A stretch of DNA of 40,815 nt, from contig JAFXKY010000061.1 of NCBI GenBank assembly GCA_017531485.1, positions 1 through 40,815 on the forward strand, in the 5' to 3' direction. The translations under genes and the position numbers were made by a program. The notes below the pieces were generated by a model, which was not told where the DNA came from, did not search any database, and saw only the letters and a program-made list of their open reading frames with translations. The DNA is from Eubacteriaceae bacterium. GTDB lineage: Bacteria > Bacillota > Clostridia > Eubacteriales > Anaerofustaceae. Below, in pieces: positions 8,301-15,800 of this stretch (positions within the stretch are counted from its first letter, which is position 1; every line of letters begins with the position of its first letter).

Positions 8301-9534
8301 TAAGCGTGTTGTAAAACGCTACTTTCGCAGTCTGTCCGCTTTGAACAGTTACGGTCTTCGTATCCGTCGGTTCATAAAGTTCTCCCGTAAGTTCTGTGAC
8401 TGTGTATTCACCGGGCATAAGGTCAAGCGAGATAACTCCATTGATGTCCGTTGTCACAGTCTTGTTTACTCCGTTTCCCGAAATCGTAAACTTAATCCCC
8501 TCAACCTTGCCGTCTTCGGAAGTTTTCACGATCCTGCACGTTCCTTCCTTCTGTGTATCGAGGTTCAGATAGAAAAACACAGGATCACTTGCTCCCGAAA
8601 CCATAGTCTGATACTCGATATGCCCCCAGATGAGCATCTTGCCGCAGTCCACGGTGATATCTTTCTGCGAAGTGATGGTTATGGGTTCAGTAATCATTTC
8701 TTTACTCGTGAAAGTGTACTCATTGCCGTTTCTTGTGACCGAAACATCGTCACTGTCTATTTTTATATCCGCAAAGGTATTGTTTTCATCAACGAGTGTA
8801 AGCGTATAATTCCCACTGTCTGTATCGTACTGCAAAGTATGCGTTTTCGCCTGCGACGCGCTCCTTGCTGTGAAGCTCGGTATGGTGTAATGCTTCGAAA
8901 CCTGCTCCAAAATCCAATGATAGCACTTCTCCGCAGGTCTGCCTTTGATCATGTTGTAATAAATATCCCCGTCTATTCCGTTGTTCGTAAATCTTTCAGT
9001 GGGAGATGTTCTCAACTGTTGCTGATATTCCCAGATGATGAGCTGCGTTGCCACTGCATAATCATCGACATTCGTGCCTTCCACGGGAGAAGATATTCCC
9101 TCATGCCAGCCGTAAAGCAGTGTCATCATGATACCGTACTGCGCCTCCACAGGCAGGTTCTGAAAGTATTCGCTGTTATCTCCGTTTTCGGAAACATACG
9201 TGAATCCCGTACCCACATTGATCCCCGCTTCCAGACAGTAAACCTGATGATCGCCGTCATCGTCACGCATGAAATATTTGCGTTTGGCATCTGTGGAACC
9301 GTAAGCTTTCGTGTATGTCGTGCCGTTGTCACGGTAGATGAGTACGCGAAGGTCCGGCGACGAATAGTAATAATCCCCGTCGGATGCGACGAATTCATCG
9401 CCATAATAGGACTTGCATTTTTCCCCTTCCGTACTTGTCCATGCAAGTGCCGTTGTCGGAATTATTGCCAATAAAGTAAAAAGGCAGAGGATAAAAAGCA
9501 TTATCCGTCTGCCGCGAGTGTAAAATTTATTCAT
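5371..9534 (-). CDS. LPxTG-type thioester/Cna-B (SpaA) surface adhesin, 1387 aa
   Basis: A very large cell-wall protein. A signal peptide (MLFILCLFTLLAIIPTTALA) leads into a TQXA thioester domain: YCLEAGIN (~residue 100) supplies the cysteine and ATQLIIWEYQQQ (~165) the glutamine. A link region is followed by about ten SpaA/Cna-B repeats from ~335 to ~1340. Each starts with a K-containing strand such as GNLKVIKTSED and ends with a YxVxE-type glutamate strand, features of intramolecular isopeptide domains. The tail has a sortase motif (TPDTGD), a hydrophobic span and KRKKVK. The thioester head would bind host or partner-cell surfaces covalently while the repeats act as a stiff stalk. It is placed in the conjugative element behind a lipoprotein, so a mating-contact adhesin is likely (inference). 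It ends with TAG. Confidence 0.93.
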   Translation of the reverse strand: MNKFYTRGRRIMLFILCLFTLLAIIPTTALAWTSTEGEKCKSYYGDEFVASDGDYYYSSPDLRVLIYRDNGTTYTKAYGSTDAKRKYFMRDDDGDHQVYCLEAGINVGTGFTYVSENGDNSEYFQNLPVEAQYGIMMTLLYGWHEGISSPVEGTNVDDYAVATQLIIWEYQQQLRTSPTERFTNNGIDGDIYYNMIKGRPAEKCYHWILEQVSKHYTIPSFTARSASQAKTHTLQYDTDSGNYTLTLVDENNTFADIKIDSDDVSVTRNGNEYTFTSKEMITEPITITSQKDITVDCGKMLIWGHIEYQTMVSGASDPVFFYLNLDTQKEGTCRIVKTSEDGKVEGIKFTISGNGVNKTVTTDINGVISLDLMPGEYTVTELTGELYEPTDTKTVTVQSGQTAKVAFYNTLKRGNLKVIKTSEDNFTEGIKFHLYGTSDSGMKVDEYAVTNKGGVAIFENILTGSYALEEVNTPDVYVVPESQTAVIEWNKVTEKSFHNALKKWRAEVYKHDSEDRFAVTPLSLNESANEPTGEATLGGAVYGVYDGETLVDTYTTDRDGYFITNYYPCGDDWSIRELTPSEGYTLDPTVYYVDCYPAWYEFEYNTLQMDVFETMIKGRIAISKYTDDFTETTDIPEEGAEFEVYLKSAGSYDNADDEHRDRLICDENGFAISKDLPYGVYTVHQVKGWEGRENTADFDVYISENNKTYGYILKNESLKSRIKVMKVDAETGKAITVCCAGFQIFKPDGSLVTYDSVYPENETIDTFFTNDEGFLITPVSLPYGKGYSLVEVVAPYGYVVDSTPITFDVTGQDDIIELTKPNKAQRGTIKISKKGEVFASVTESGEIYQPVYDLKGLAGAVFEIRALEDVATQDGTVRFAAGELVDTVTTDENGEAVSRELYLGKYVVKEVTAPYGTVLNDEAYTVELAYAEQEVELTSTSQEIFNARQKVNISLAKVMEKNDEYGVSGNLSAVTFGLYAGENIVSADGTMIPTDGLIEMITVSEDGTTEVKTDLPFGIYYVKELETDGKYVLNDEKYEFSFAYAGQEIGTVEIALNDGKPIENRMIYGSVSGRKVSDDGNGLGGALIGIFKADVMDFSLNTAIAITTSADDGSFKFENVPYGNWVVREIESPEGYLLSEEEFVVTISEVGQVVEITLTNKAIRGNITLTKVDEEYPENKLTGAVFEVYREGELIGEMTETDVGVYEMKDLTYGEYVVRETKAPEGFLLDENEYSVFIGEHGKTYVIENEAGVGFINESQRGWMKIVKTSSDGKVEDFSFRVTNADGYDMTFTTDANGEILIPDLRIGEYTISEVHDEISADYVLPEDKLANVLTDSTTIVEMHNILRDTPDTGDRRMTDLWKELLLISGIGLAGCGVVEIKRKKVK

Positions 9535-9554
9535 TTGTGTTCCTTTCTGTCATT

Positions 9555-10280
9555 TCAGGCAAAGAGAAAATATATCTTATACTTTCCTGCACCAACTTGT
9601 TCTGTGTAAATGTTAAAATAGTTGATCTCATCAATTCCGTAAGATGATAAATTGTCGATAGTATGAAAGCGTATATAGCTTTCAAGACGATTTTTAAGCT
9701 TCGTGCCCTGATTGCTTTCGGAAGCGGTCACAGGATTCCACCATGTGGAGTTACCTGGTGTCAGCGAACCGTCATGTTTCAGCCCCATTGACTTGCCGAT
9801 CGAAATACAGTCCGACCTGATCTTTGAAATGTCGAAGTCATAATCATATGCGCTTTTCGGCTTTTCATCAACTTTCTGACCTTCCTCTTTTTCAGGCTCA
9901 GCATGTGTTTCTGTCACTTCAGTAATCAGCTCTGATTTCGTGTCTTCACTCACTTCCACACTTTCCTCATCTGTACTCACTTCTTCACTGACCTCAGTAT
10001 TATTTTTACTTACGGAAAAAGAAGTATTTCCCTTCACCTCACTTTTCTTTTGGACTGCAGTTACTTTCTTTTTCTCAGAGTCCGTTTTGGGGTTCTCAAC
10101 GTTATCAACAGTTATGTCAACAACCCCTTTTTCTGTTTCAGAAATCTCACTACCGGAAAAAGAAGTATCTTCACTCTCCGTAATAACTTTCTCATTTTCA
10201 GGCAGTACAGCATCTTCCCCTTTCACTCCGCAACCACCGAGTAACAACAACATAAGCATGATCAAAAATATCTTTTTCAT
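9555..10280 (-). CDS. Secreted lipoprotein of unknown function
   Basis: The start chosen is the ATG at 10280 (an ATG 6 nt upstream is also in frame), because AAGGAG is then optimally spaced. A lipoprotein signal, MKKIFLIMLMLLLLGGCG, places the lipidated cysteine at about residue 17. Residues ~25-145 are a Glu/Ser/Thr/Val-rich low-complexity spacer. A C-terminal domain of ~95 residues starts YDYDFDISKIRSDCISIGKSMG and ends YKIYFLFA. It is probably co-transcribed with the adhesin (20-nt gap). It would sit on the outer membrane face of the donor cell. The family is not recognised; roles in surface exclusion or adhesin assembly are only suggestions. Confidence 0.8.
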   Translation of the reverse strand: MKKIFLIMLMLLLLGGCGVKGEDAVLPENEKVITESEDTSFSGSEISETEKGVVDITVDNVENPKTDSEKKKVTAVQKKSEVKGNTSFSVSKNNTEVSEEVSTDEESVEVSEDTKSELITEVTETHAEPEKEEGQKVDEKPKSAYDYDFDISKIRSDCISIGKSMGLKHDGSLTPGNSTWWNPVTASESNQGTKLKNRLESYIRFHTIDNLSSYGIDEINYFNIYTEQVGAGKYKIYFLFA

Positions 10281-10300
10281 AGACATCTCCTTTTTGCCAT

Positions 10301-10347
10301 ATTATAAAAAAATCCCTTACTTATCACAAATGTATAGAGATAGTAAG
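10301..10347 (-). promoter_or_regulatory. Promoter of the lipoprotein-adhesin operon, with overlapping dyad
   Basis: On the minus strand a TTGTGA -35 box (10324-10329) and a TATAAT -10 box (10301-10306) are separated by exactly 17 bp. An imperfect dyad (CTTACTTATC at 10316-10325 and GATAGTAAG at 10339-10347) overlaps the -35 box and could be an operator. The leader to the ATG would be only ~14 nt and carries AAGGAG. Confidence 0.6.
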
Positions 10348-10474
10348 GTAATCTTCTTTTCCGGTAGTATTAACTTTTTGGTTAGTATATAGGGGGTGAG
10401 GTGTGGAGAGGGGGAAAACAAAAGCGGTTTATTCAGGCCAAAAGTGCGGACTTATCCCTTGTGAGAGCCTGCGG

Positions 10475-11410
10475 TCATCTCTCACGGTCGCGGTTGCGCC
10501 GTCTGTAATAATCAAGGGCATGAACGAGTGTGTCTTCGATCTGCTACATGGTGGCGTTGGGCGCGAAATACTTCTTTATCCTCTGCATGGGAACTTTGGC
10601 AAACTGCTTCTGATTGGGCTTTTCTTCGCGGATCACCGCCTCCATAGCTTCCCTCGTCAGCGTTCCCTCTTTAGAAAACTCCCTGAGCTTTGCTGCCTGC
10701 TTTTGTGAAGGAGTGGCAAGCTCACATTCCATGACATCGAGTAAAACTTCCTGCTCCTCATTCGTCAGGTACGATAATTCAACGGCAGGGCGGAGCGCGA
10801 TTTGTCCTTCGTCTACCATGTCGAGGATCTGAGGGATAAGCTCAGTCAGGCGGATATATTTTCTTATCTGTTCATGACTTTCACCGGATTTTTCGGCAAG
10901 AAGTTCTCTCGTTGACTCGAGCCCTAACTTCTGCAACGGTGTTGCAGAAGTTAAATCCGACCGTATACCTTGCTGACGTTTTACAGCATCATACTTCATC
11001 TTATACGCAAACGCCTTCTCCGACGGCAACACGCTCTCCCTCTGCAGATTCGCATCCACCATAGCAACTATCGCTTCATCGTCAGTCATATCTTTAATGA
11101 TGCAGGGAATCTCGCTCAGCCCCGCAAGCTCGCTTGCCATTTTCCTGCGATGCCCTGAAATCATTTCATACCCGCCACCGGGCTTTTCCCTGACAAGCAC
11201 GGGATTTATGACCCCATACCGTGCAATACTCTCCGCCATTTCATGCATCTTTTCATCATTTTTCACCTTAAACGGATGATTGGGAAAGTCAGTAATCTCG
11301 CTCAATGGAATGTTTCTGACCGTCGCAAGTTTCTGCTCGTCGCGCTCTTCCTGCGTGGTGAACATATCATCGACCGAGCTCAGAAGCCCTGACACGCTGT
11401 TTCTCGCCAA
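10475..11410 (-). pseudogene. parB: ParB-family partition protein with premature TAG stop
   Basis: A ParB/Spo0J-type protein of 288 residues up to an in-frame TAG at 10544-10546. The same frame then continues for 22 codons (starting QIEDTLVHALDYYRRRNRDR) to a TGA at 10475. The continuation resembles the usual C-terminal helix of ICE ParB proteins (pattern 'QxEExI...LLxxY.R+R'), so the TAG, one C-to-T change from CAG, probably interrupts the gene. The N-terminal nuclease-like motif GGGYEMISGHRRKMASELAG (~80-100) and the helix-turn-helix region are intact, so the shortened protein may still work. It starts with TTG at 11410 behind GGAGG, inside the end of parA (44-nt overlap). It should bind centromere-like sites and act with ParA. 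Confidence 0.85.
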
Positions 11411-12182
11411 TGTCCGTCACCTCCTTTACAAGCTCTCCGTATGCCTTCGCCGCCCTGCCGTTTGGATCATGCAGAAAAATGCTCTTGTCTGCCGTACTTA
11501 TCTCCGCAAGGCGGACAGTGTACGGGATGAGGGTATGAAGTATAGGCAGAGATTTGCCGAAATTTTCCTTTACGGATGCGATAATGTCCTTTCGGAAGTT
11601 GGTTTCGTTTGTCATTGTCATAAAAACACCGCCAACTTCAAGCTTCGGATTGATCTGCCGCTTGATGTTCCGGATCGTTCCGATCAGCGCTGTCATATCC
11701 TCTGCCGCGAGATAATCCGCCTGCACGGGAATGAGCACATAATCCGCCGCAGACAGAGCATTGACAACAAGCATCCCGAGGGATGGACAGCAGTCGAGTA
11801 TCACGTAATCATACTTGTCCTTCACGCTGTTCAGATACTCCCTCAGCACCGTTTCTCTGCTCATAACGTTCACAAGCGCAACTTCCACATCAGCAAGCCG
11901 CCCGTTAGCGGGTATAAAATCAAAACCTTCGTGATATGAAAGTATTTCCGGATGCTCACTCCGTTCAATACCCCGAACAGCATCATCCATGCCGTTGCAT
12001 ATAGTGTATTCAAGCTCCCTCGGCTTTCTTCTTCCGAGCATTTTCGTCAGATCTCCTTGCGGGTCCACATCCACTAAAAGTACATTCTTTCCTTCCCGCG
12101 CAAGCCCTGCACCGATGCAGAAAACGGAAGTGCTTTTGCCCACACCGCCTTTCTGATTGGCGACGGCGATTATTTTGGTCAT
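11367..12182 (-). CDS. parA: ParA/Soj-family partition ATPase
   Basis: A 271-aa ParA ATPase. The N-terminal deviant Walker A is IIAVANQKGGVGKST (residues ~4-18). DVDPQGDLT (Walker A' region, ~39-47) and the Walker B-like YVILDCCPSLGMLV (~125-138) follow. The protein should polymerise on DNA or move ParB-bound DNA, stabilising the excised circular element. It is the second gene of a minus-strand operon: a 54-aa gene precedes it and parB overlaps its end by 44 nt. No rep gene is visible beside it in this window. Confidence 0.92.
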   Translation of the reverse strand: MTKIIAVANQKGGVGKSTSVFCIGAGLAREGKNVLLVDVDPQGDLTKMLGRRKPRELEYTICNGMDDAVRGIERSEHPEILSYHEGFDFIPANGRLADVEVALVNVMSRETVLREYLNSVKDKYDYVILDCCPSLGMLVVNALSAADYVLIPVQADYLAAEDMTALIGTIRNIKRQINPKLEVGGVFMTMTNETNFRKDIIASVKENFGKSLPILHTLIPYTVRLAEISTADKSIFLHDPNGRAAKAYGELVKEVTDIGEKQRVRASELGR

Positions 12183-12197
12183 AACATCACCCCTCTC

Positions 12198-12362
12198 TCA
12201 AAACCTTCTTACAGGTGCCATAAACACCTTCAGTATCACATCGTCAATAAAATCCGTGTACTTCCCTTCACGATGAAGCTCGTTTTTCAATTCCACAAGA
12301 CTGTAGAGAATGGTGCTGAGTTCCGCCTCAGTGAGATAAAATCTGAGTCTGTTTTTCTTCAT
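12198..12362 (-). CDS. Small ICE protein, 54 aa, first gene of the par operon
   Basis: A 54-aa frame, starting MKKNRLRFYLTEAELSTILY, has AAGGAGG 6 nt before its ATG and lies 15 bp upstream of parA. It is a soluble, probably helical protein. The segment YTDFIDDVILKVF resembles YIEDMILMLTDE of the 57-aa gene beside the coupling protein. Function unknown; the position suggests a small regulator of the partition operon. It is the outermost element gene seen on this side. Confidence 0.65.
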   Translation of the reverse strand: MKKNRLRFYLTEAELSTILYSLVELKNELHREGKYTDFIDDVILKVFMAPVRRF

Positions 12363-12640
12363 GTTGCCTCCTTAGGTTAATTTTATATAAAGTGAAGAAG
12401 TCCGAATGTATAACTATTCACCTTATGTCGTTTTCAGAGTTGACCCGGCAGGTCGTTTATGATATTGTGATACAGGCTTGTCCGTTCATTATTTTCCCGG
12501 ACAGAACATCCGGACCGGACATATGCCAATTTCAGATATGTATCAGGTTAATTAATTTATCCAAATAGCTGATTTTTCCTGTTATTTTTAAGCATTTACG
12601 CTGTCGGTGCAGCCACAAACTTTCTTTTATTATTTTCTCT
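12363..12640. other. Non-coding junction between ICE and core chromosome
   Basis: No gene was found. The part nearest the ICE is AT-rich and holds a TATAAA-like box that may serve the par operon. At ~12480-12535 there are repeated CCGGACA words (CCGGACAgaaca TCCGGACCGGACA). The ICE attachment site may lie here or in the adjoining repeat, but no direct repeat could be matched because the other ICE end is outside the window. Confidence 0.4.
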
Positions 12641-12649
12641 GATGTTTTC

Positions 12650-12956
12650 CCGCTTGTTCCGCTGAAATGGGATTTCAGCGGTTTGTGAGTAAGTGGAACA
12701 TCTTTATCTCCCCCACTCTTTCGGTTTATAATCCCCTCATCCGTCGGCTTTGCCGACACCTTCCCCACGTGGGCGTCAAAGCACCGTGCATCCGTCAAAA
12801 TCTGCGGCAAGCTCCGATTCTGACTCCGCAGGTGCTCCTCCGCCCTGTTCCGCTGAAATGGGATTTCAGCGGGTTGAGGTTCGTGGAACATACGTTTTTC
12901 TCTGATCTTGTGCATATCGCATCCCCCTCTTTCCCCCTTATCCTAAGGGGGACGGG
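12650..12956. repeat. Modular intergenic repeat, cluster 1
   Basis: Contains two copies of the 10-bp-stem hairpin CCGCTGAAAT-GGG-ATTTCAGCGG (12659-12681 and 12850-12872), one ~75-bp core (12773-12846) rich in internal complementarity (AGCACC with GGTGCT, TGCGG with CCGCA), and a CCCCCTTA/TAAGGGGG palindrome at 12932-12952. The same blocks recur at 29.3, 31.2, 33.2 and 40.5 kb. An apparent minus-strand reading frame through it is taken as spurious. Confidence 0.9.
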
Positions 12957-12960
12957 CATA

Positions 12961-12992
12961 TAAAAAGACCACGGATAATTCCGTGGTCTTTA
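12961..12992 (-). terminator. Rho-independent terminator of the rnf operon
   Basis: A perfect 12-bp stem (AAAGACCACGGA/TCCGTGGTCTTT, loop TAAT) starts 21 bp after the rnfB stop. Read on the minus strand it ends in a run of U residues. Confidence 0.9.
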
Positions 12993-13012
12993 AGAATCAG
13001 CAATTAATGCAA

Positions 13013-13993
13013 TTAGCTTTTGATGATGGCATCTTTCTTACATTTGTCGAAGCAGATTCCGCATCCGATACATTTTTCCTGATCGATTACGTGCGGCTCT
13101 TTCTTTTCACCACTGATTGCTTCCTGCGGGCAGTTCTTAGCGCAGAGGCCACAACCGATGCAGTTTTCTTCTTTGATAGTGAATTTTCTTCTTTCAATGC
13201 TTGAAACGATAACGCCCGGTTTACATTTGCTTACGCAAACGAGACATTCTCTGCACTTGTCGTAATCAATAACCGGAAGGTTGTTAACCATTGTGATTGC
13301 TTCGAACGGGCAGTTCTTAACGCATGCGTTACATGAAATACAACCAACTTCACAGTTAACTTTAACGTTCTTGCCTTTGTCTTTTGAGTTACAAGCGATC
13401 TTGACAGCTTTGCCGTATGTAACGAATTTAACAACGCCTTTCGGACAAGCAGCGATACAAGCGCCGCAACCTGTACATTTTTCCGGATCAACTTCTGCAA
13501 TGCCTTTTTCGTTTACTTTGATAGCACCGAACTTACAAGCTTTTACGCAGGAGCCATATCCGAGACAGCCGTATTCACAAGCTTTTTCGCCGCCCATAAC
13601 AGCAGCAGCTTCCTGGCAGTCTTTTGCACCGTAGTAGTTGAATTTGTCTTTAGCAACTTCTCTGCAACCCTGGCAAGCAACGAATGCTACCTGTTTTGCA
13701 CCTTCAACAGCTTCAACGCCCATGATAGCAGCGATCTTAGCTGCAACTTCAGCGCCGCCTACGGGACATACGTTTACAGGAGCTGTTCCCTTAACGATAG
13801 CTTCTGCAGCACCGCCGCAACCCGGCTGTCCGCATCCGCCGCAGTTAGCACCCGGAAGACATTCCTGAACGAGAGCGATTCTTTCGTCTTTTTCAACGTG
13901 GAAGATCTTGGAAGCAAAAGCAAGGATTGCACCAAGAGCAGCACCTAAGATACCGATTGATAACGCTGCAGTAATAATTGATTTAAAATCCAT
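13013..13993 (-). CDS. rnfB: Rnf complex subunit RnfB (multi-cluster ferredoxin)
   Basis: A 326-aa iron-sulfur subunit. An N-terminal membrane helix (~7-30) is followed by the RnfB cluster motif with C45, C51, C54, C59 and C76. Six further four-cysteine ferredoxin-type motifs follow: C139-C153, C173-C183, C214/218-C228, C247-C257, C278-C288 and C308-C318. This is a long RnfB of the clostridial type, rather than the short proteobacterial form. It is thought to accept electrons from reduced ferredoxin and pass them into the membrane complex. It is the last gene of the operon, with a terminator directly after it. Confidence 0.96.
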   Translation of the reverse strand: MDFKSIITAALSIGILGAALGAILAFASKIFHVEKDERIALVQECLPGANCGGCGQPGCGGAAEAIVKGTAPVNVCPVGGAEVAAKIAAIMGVEAVEGAKQVAFVACQGCREVAKDKFNYYGAKDCQEAAAVMGGEKACEYGCLGYGSCVKACKFGAIKVNEKGIAEVDPEKCTGCGACIAACPKGVVKFVTYGKAVKIACNSKDKGKNVKVNCEVGCISCNACVKNCPFEAITMVNNLPVIDYDKCRECLVCVSKCKPGVIVSSIERRKFTIKEENCIGCGLCAKNCPQEAISGEKKEPHVIDQEKCIGCGICFDKCKKDAIIKS

Positions 13994-14006
13994 TTACCTT
14001 TCCTCC

Positions 14007-14585
14007 TTAAAGTGTGATAAGTCCCTGGAAGCCGAGGAATGTGAGAGCCATCATACTTGCAGAAATGAGGGCGATCGGGAAACCTTCGAGGCATTTGGGG
14101 ATGTTAGCGAGTTCGAGTCTTTCACGGATACCTGCGAAGAGAACGATTGCGAGTGTGAAACCAAGCGCACCGCCTGTACCGTTTACGATAGATTCGATGA
14201 TGTTGTAGCCGCGGTCAATGTTTGTGATAGCAACACCGAGAACGGCACAGTTTGTTGTGATAAGCGGAAGGTAAACGCCGAGAGCCTGATAAAGAGCCGG
14301 TGATGCCTTCTGAAGGAACATTTCAACGAACTGAACGAGTGCAGCAATTACGAGAATGAATGAAATTGTCTGCAGGTATTCGAGATGAAGTGTGTTGAGA
14401 ATGAATTCCTGGATTACCCATGTAACGGCACTTGCGATAGCCATAACGAATGTTACTGCCATACCCATACCGATAGCTGTGTCAACTTTCTTTGATACGC
14501 CGAGGAACGGGCAGATACCGAGGAACTGTACTGCGACATAGTTATTTACAAATATCGCACTGAGAACGATTAAAATAAGTTTCAT
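14007..14585 (-). CDS. rnfA: Rnf complex subunit RnfA
   Basis: A 192-aa integral membrane protein with about six hydrophobic helices. It begins MKLILIVLSAIFVNNYVAVQFLGICPFLGVSKK, the classical RnfA/NqrE N-terminus. The membrane cysteine in the FLGICPF motif is a ligand of the intramembrane iron-sulfur cluster shared with the paired subunit RnfE. It forms the ion-conducting core with RnfD and RnfE. The spacing to rnfE and rnfB is ~12 nt with AAGGAGG-like sites, so translation is closely linked. Confidence 0.96.
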   Translation of the reverse strand: MKLILIVLSAIFVNNYVAVQFLGICPFLGVSKKVDTAIGMGMAVTFVMAIASAVTWVIQEFILNTLHLEYLQTISFILVIAALVQFVEMFLQKASPALYQALGVYLPLITTNCAVLGVAITNIDRGYNIIESIVNGTGGALGFTLAIVLFAGIRERLELANIPKCLEGFPIALISASMMALTFLGFQGLITL

Positions 14586-14597
14586 TTACCTTTCCTC

Positions 14598-15197
14598 CTA
14601 TGCGTTTTTCTTTTCCTGAAGTTTGTTGAGAGCTCCCATCATAAGACCGAGAACGAGGAATGCACCCGGAGCGAGGATCATAACGAGCATCGGTTCATAC
14701 CAGCCTGAGATGATGCCGATTCCGAAGAGTGTGCCTGCGCCGAGGAATTCACGTACAGCACCGATAACAGTGAGTGAAAGTGTGAAACCGAGACCGCAGC
14801 CGATACCGTCGGCGATTGAGAGAAGCGGACCGTTTTTAGCTGCGAAAGCTTCTGCACGGCCAAGGATGATGCAGTTAACAACGATAAGCGGAATGTAAAG
14901 ACCGAGAGCTGAGTAAAGTGACGGTACAAAACCTTCCAGAAGCATATCAACGATAGTAACGAATGTAGCGATAACTACAACGTAGCACGGGATACGGACC
15001 TTATCGGGGATAACGTTTCTGAGGATTGAGATAAAGAGGTTTGAGCAGATAAGAACTGCCATTGTTGAGAGACCCATGCCCATACCGTTGATAGCGGATG
15101 ATGTTGTGGCAAGTGTCGGACACATACCTAAAAGGAGTCTGAAGGTCGGGTTTTCATTGATGATCCCGTTTGTGAGTGTATTAATAAATTTCTTCAC
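14598..15197 (-). CDS. rnfE: Rnf complex subunit RnfE
   Basis: A 199-aa membrane protein, a paralogue of RnfA. NPTFRLLLGMCPTLATTSSAINGMGMGLSTM near the start contains the family cysteine (GMCP). About six transmembrane helices follow, and the C-terminus is a short charged tail (LNKLQEKKNA). It pairs with RnfA around the membrane iron-sulfur cluster in the ferredoxin:NAD+ oxidoreductase. Length and motifs are normal for the family. Confidence 0.96.
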   Translation of the reverse strand: MKKFINTLTNGIINENPTFRLLLGMCPTLATTSSAINGMGMGLSTMAVLICSNLFISILRNVIPDKVRIPCYVVVIATFVTIVDMLLEGFVPSLYSALGLYIPLIVVNCIILGRAEAFAAKNGPLLSIADGIGCGLGFTLSLTVIGAVREFLGAGTLFGIGIISGWYEPMLVMILAPGAFLVLGLMMGALNKLQEKKNA

Positions 15198-15209
15198 CTT
15201 ATTTACCTC

Positions 15210-15800
15210 CTATTTGTTTAATGCCATGAATGCCTGGCCTGCATAGTTAACGCCTGTTGTTACAGCGTTTGATGTGATCGTAGAACCTGTGATAGCGAGG
15301 ATCTGCTGGCCTGCGGGTGTGCCTGTCTTGACAACTGAAACGTTTCCGTCAGCTGTGAGACCTTTGTACTGACCGATCCATTCAGGATTTGTAGATTTGG
15401 CACCGAGACCCGGTGTTTCAGCGTGAGAAACAACCTTAGCGCCTGTGATAGTACCATTGTTGTCAATGCCTACGATAATGTTGAGTGTGCCACCGAAACC
15501 TTTTGAGTTTACAGTGAATGTATAACCGATAGCTTCGCCGCCTTTTTTAGCAACGTAGATCTCAGCGATTTCATTTGTTGTAACGCCTGCCTGTGTTGCA
15601 ACAGCTTCTGTTGTTGCGGCATCGATAAGTTCTGTGATGTCATCGGCATCAGCCATAACTTCCATTCTTGCCTGAGCTGCAACTTTAGCGTTGTTTTCAG
15701 CGATAACGTCTACTGTAAGTTCGTTTACGAAACCCAAAAGTCCGCATGCTACAGCACAGATGATTAAAAGAACGCCTGCTAATTTAATGTATTCACGCAT
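15210..15800 (-). CDS. rnfG: Rnf complex subunit RnfG (covalent-FMN subunit)
   Basis: A 196-aa protein with one N-terminal membrane helix (LAGVLLIICAVACGLLGFV) and an external FMN-binding domain. GGTLNIIVGID and ETPGLGAK are typical of RnfG/NqrC. Near the end, ITGSTITSNAVTTGV matches the flavinylation motif (S/T-G-A/S-T-x-T/S), where threonine carries FMN; here glycine-serine-threonine replaces the commoner GAT. The stop overlaps the rnfE ribosome site region, and the start overlaps the end of rnfD by 8 nt. Confidence 0.95.
   Translation of the reverse strand: MREYIKLAGVLLIICAVACGLLGFVNELTVDVIAENNAKVAAQARMEVMADADDITELIDAATTEAVATQAGVTTNEIAEIYVAKKGGEAIGYTFTVNSKGFGGTLNIIVGIDNNGTITGAKVVSHAETPGLGAKSTNPEWIGQYKGLTADGNVSVVKTGTPAGQQILAITGSTITSNAVTTGVNYAGQAFMALNK

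Noticed and set aside
8341-9474. A 377-codon plus-strand frame
   Set aside because: It is antisense to the N-terminal part of the adhesin and has no domain-like sequence.
10544-10546. TAG in parB as evidence for a recoded genetic code
   Set aside because: mobC, the adhesin and a phage fibre end with TAG, and read-through there gives no family-like sequence. A single nonsense change is simpler.
10403-10708. A 101-codon plus-strand frame
   Set aside because: It overlaps the end of parB in antisense and has no family resemblance.
12421-12460. Plus-strand promoter (TTGACC, 17 bp, TATTGT)
   Set aside because: The -10 box is poor and no plus-strand gene follows; likely chance.
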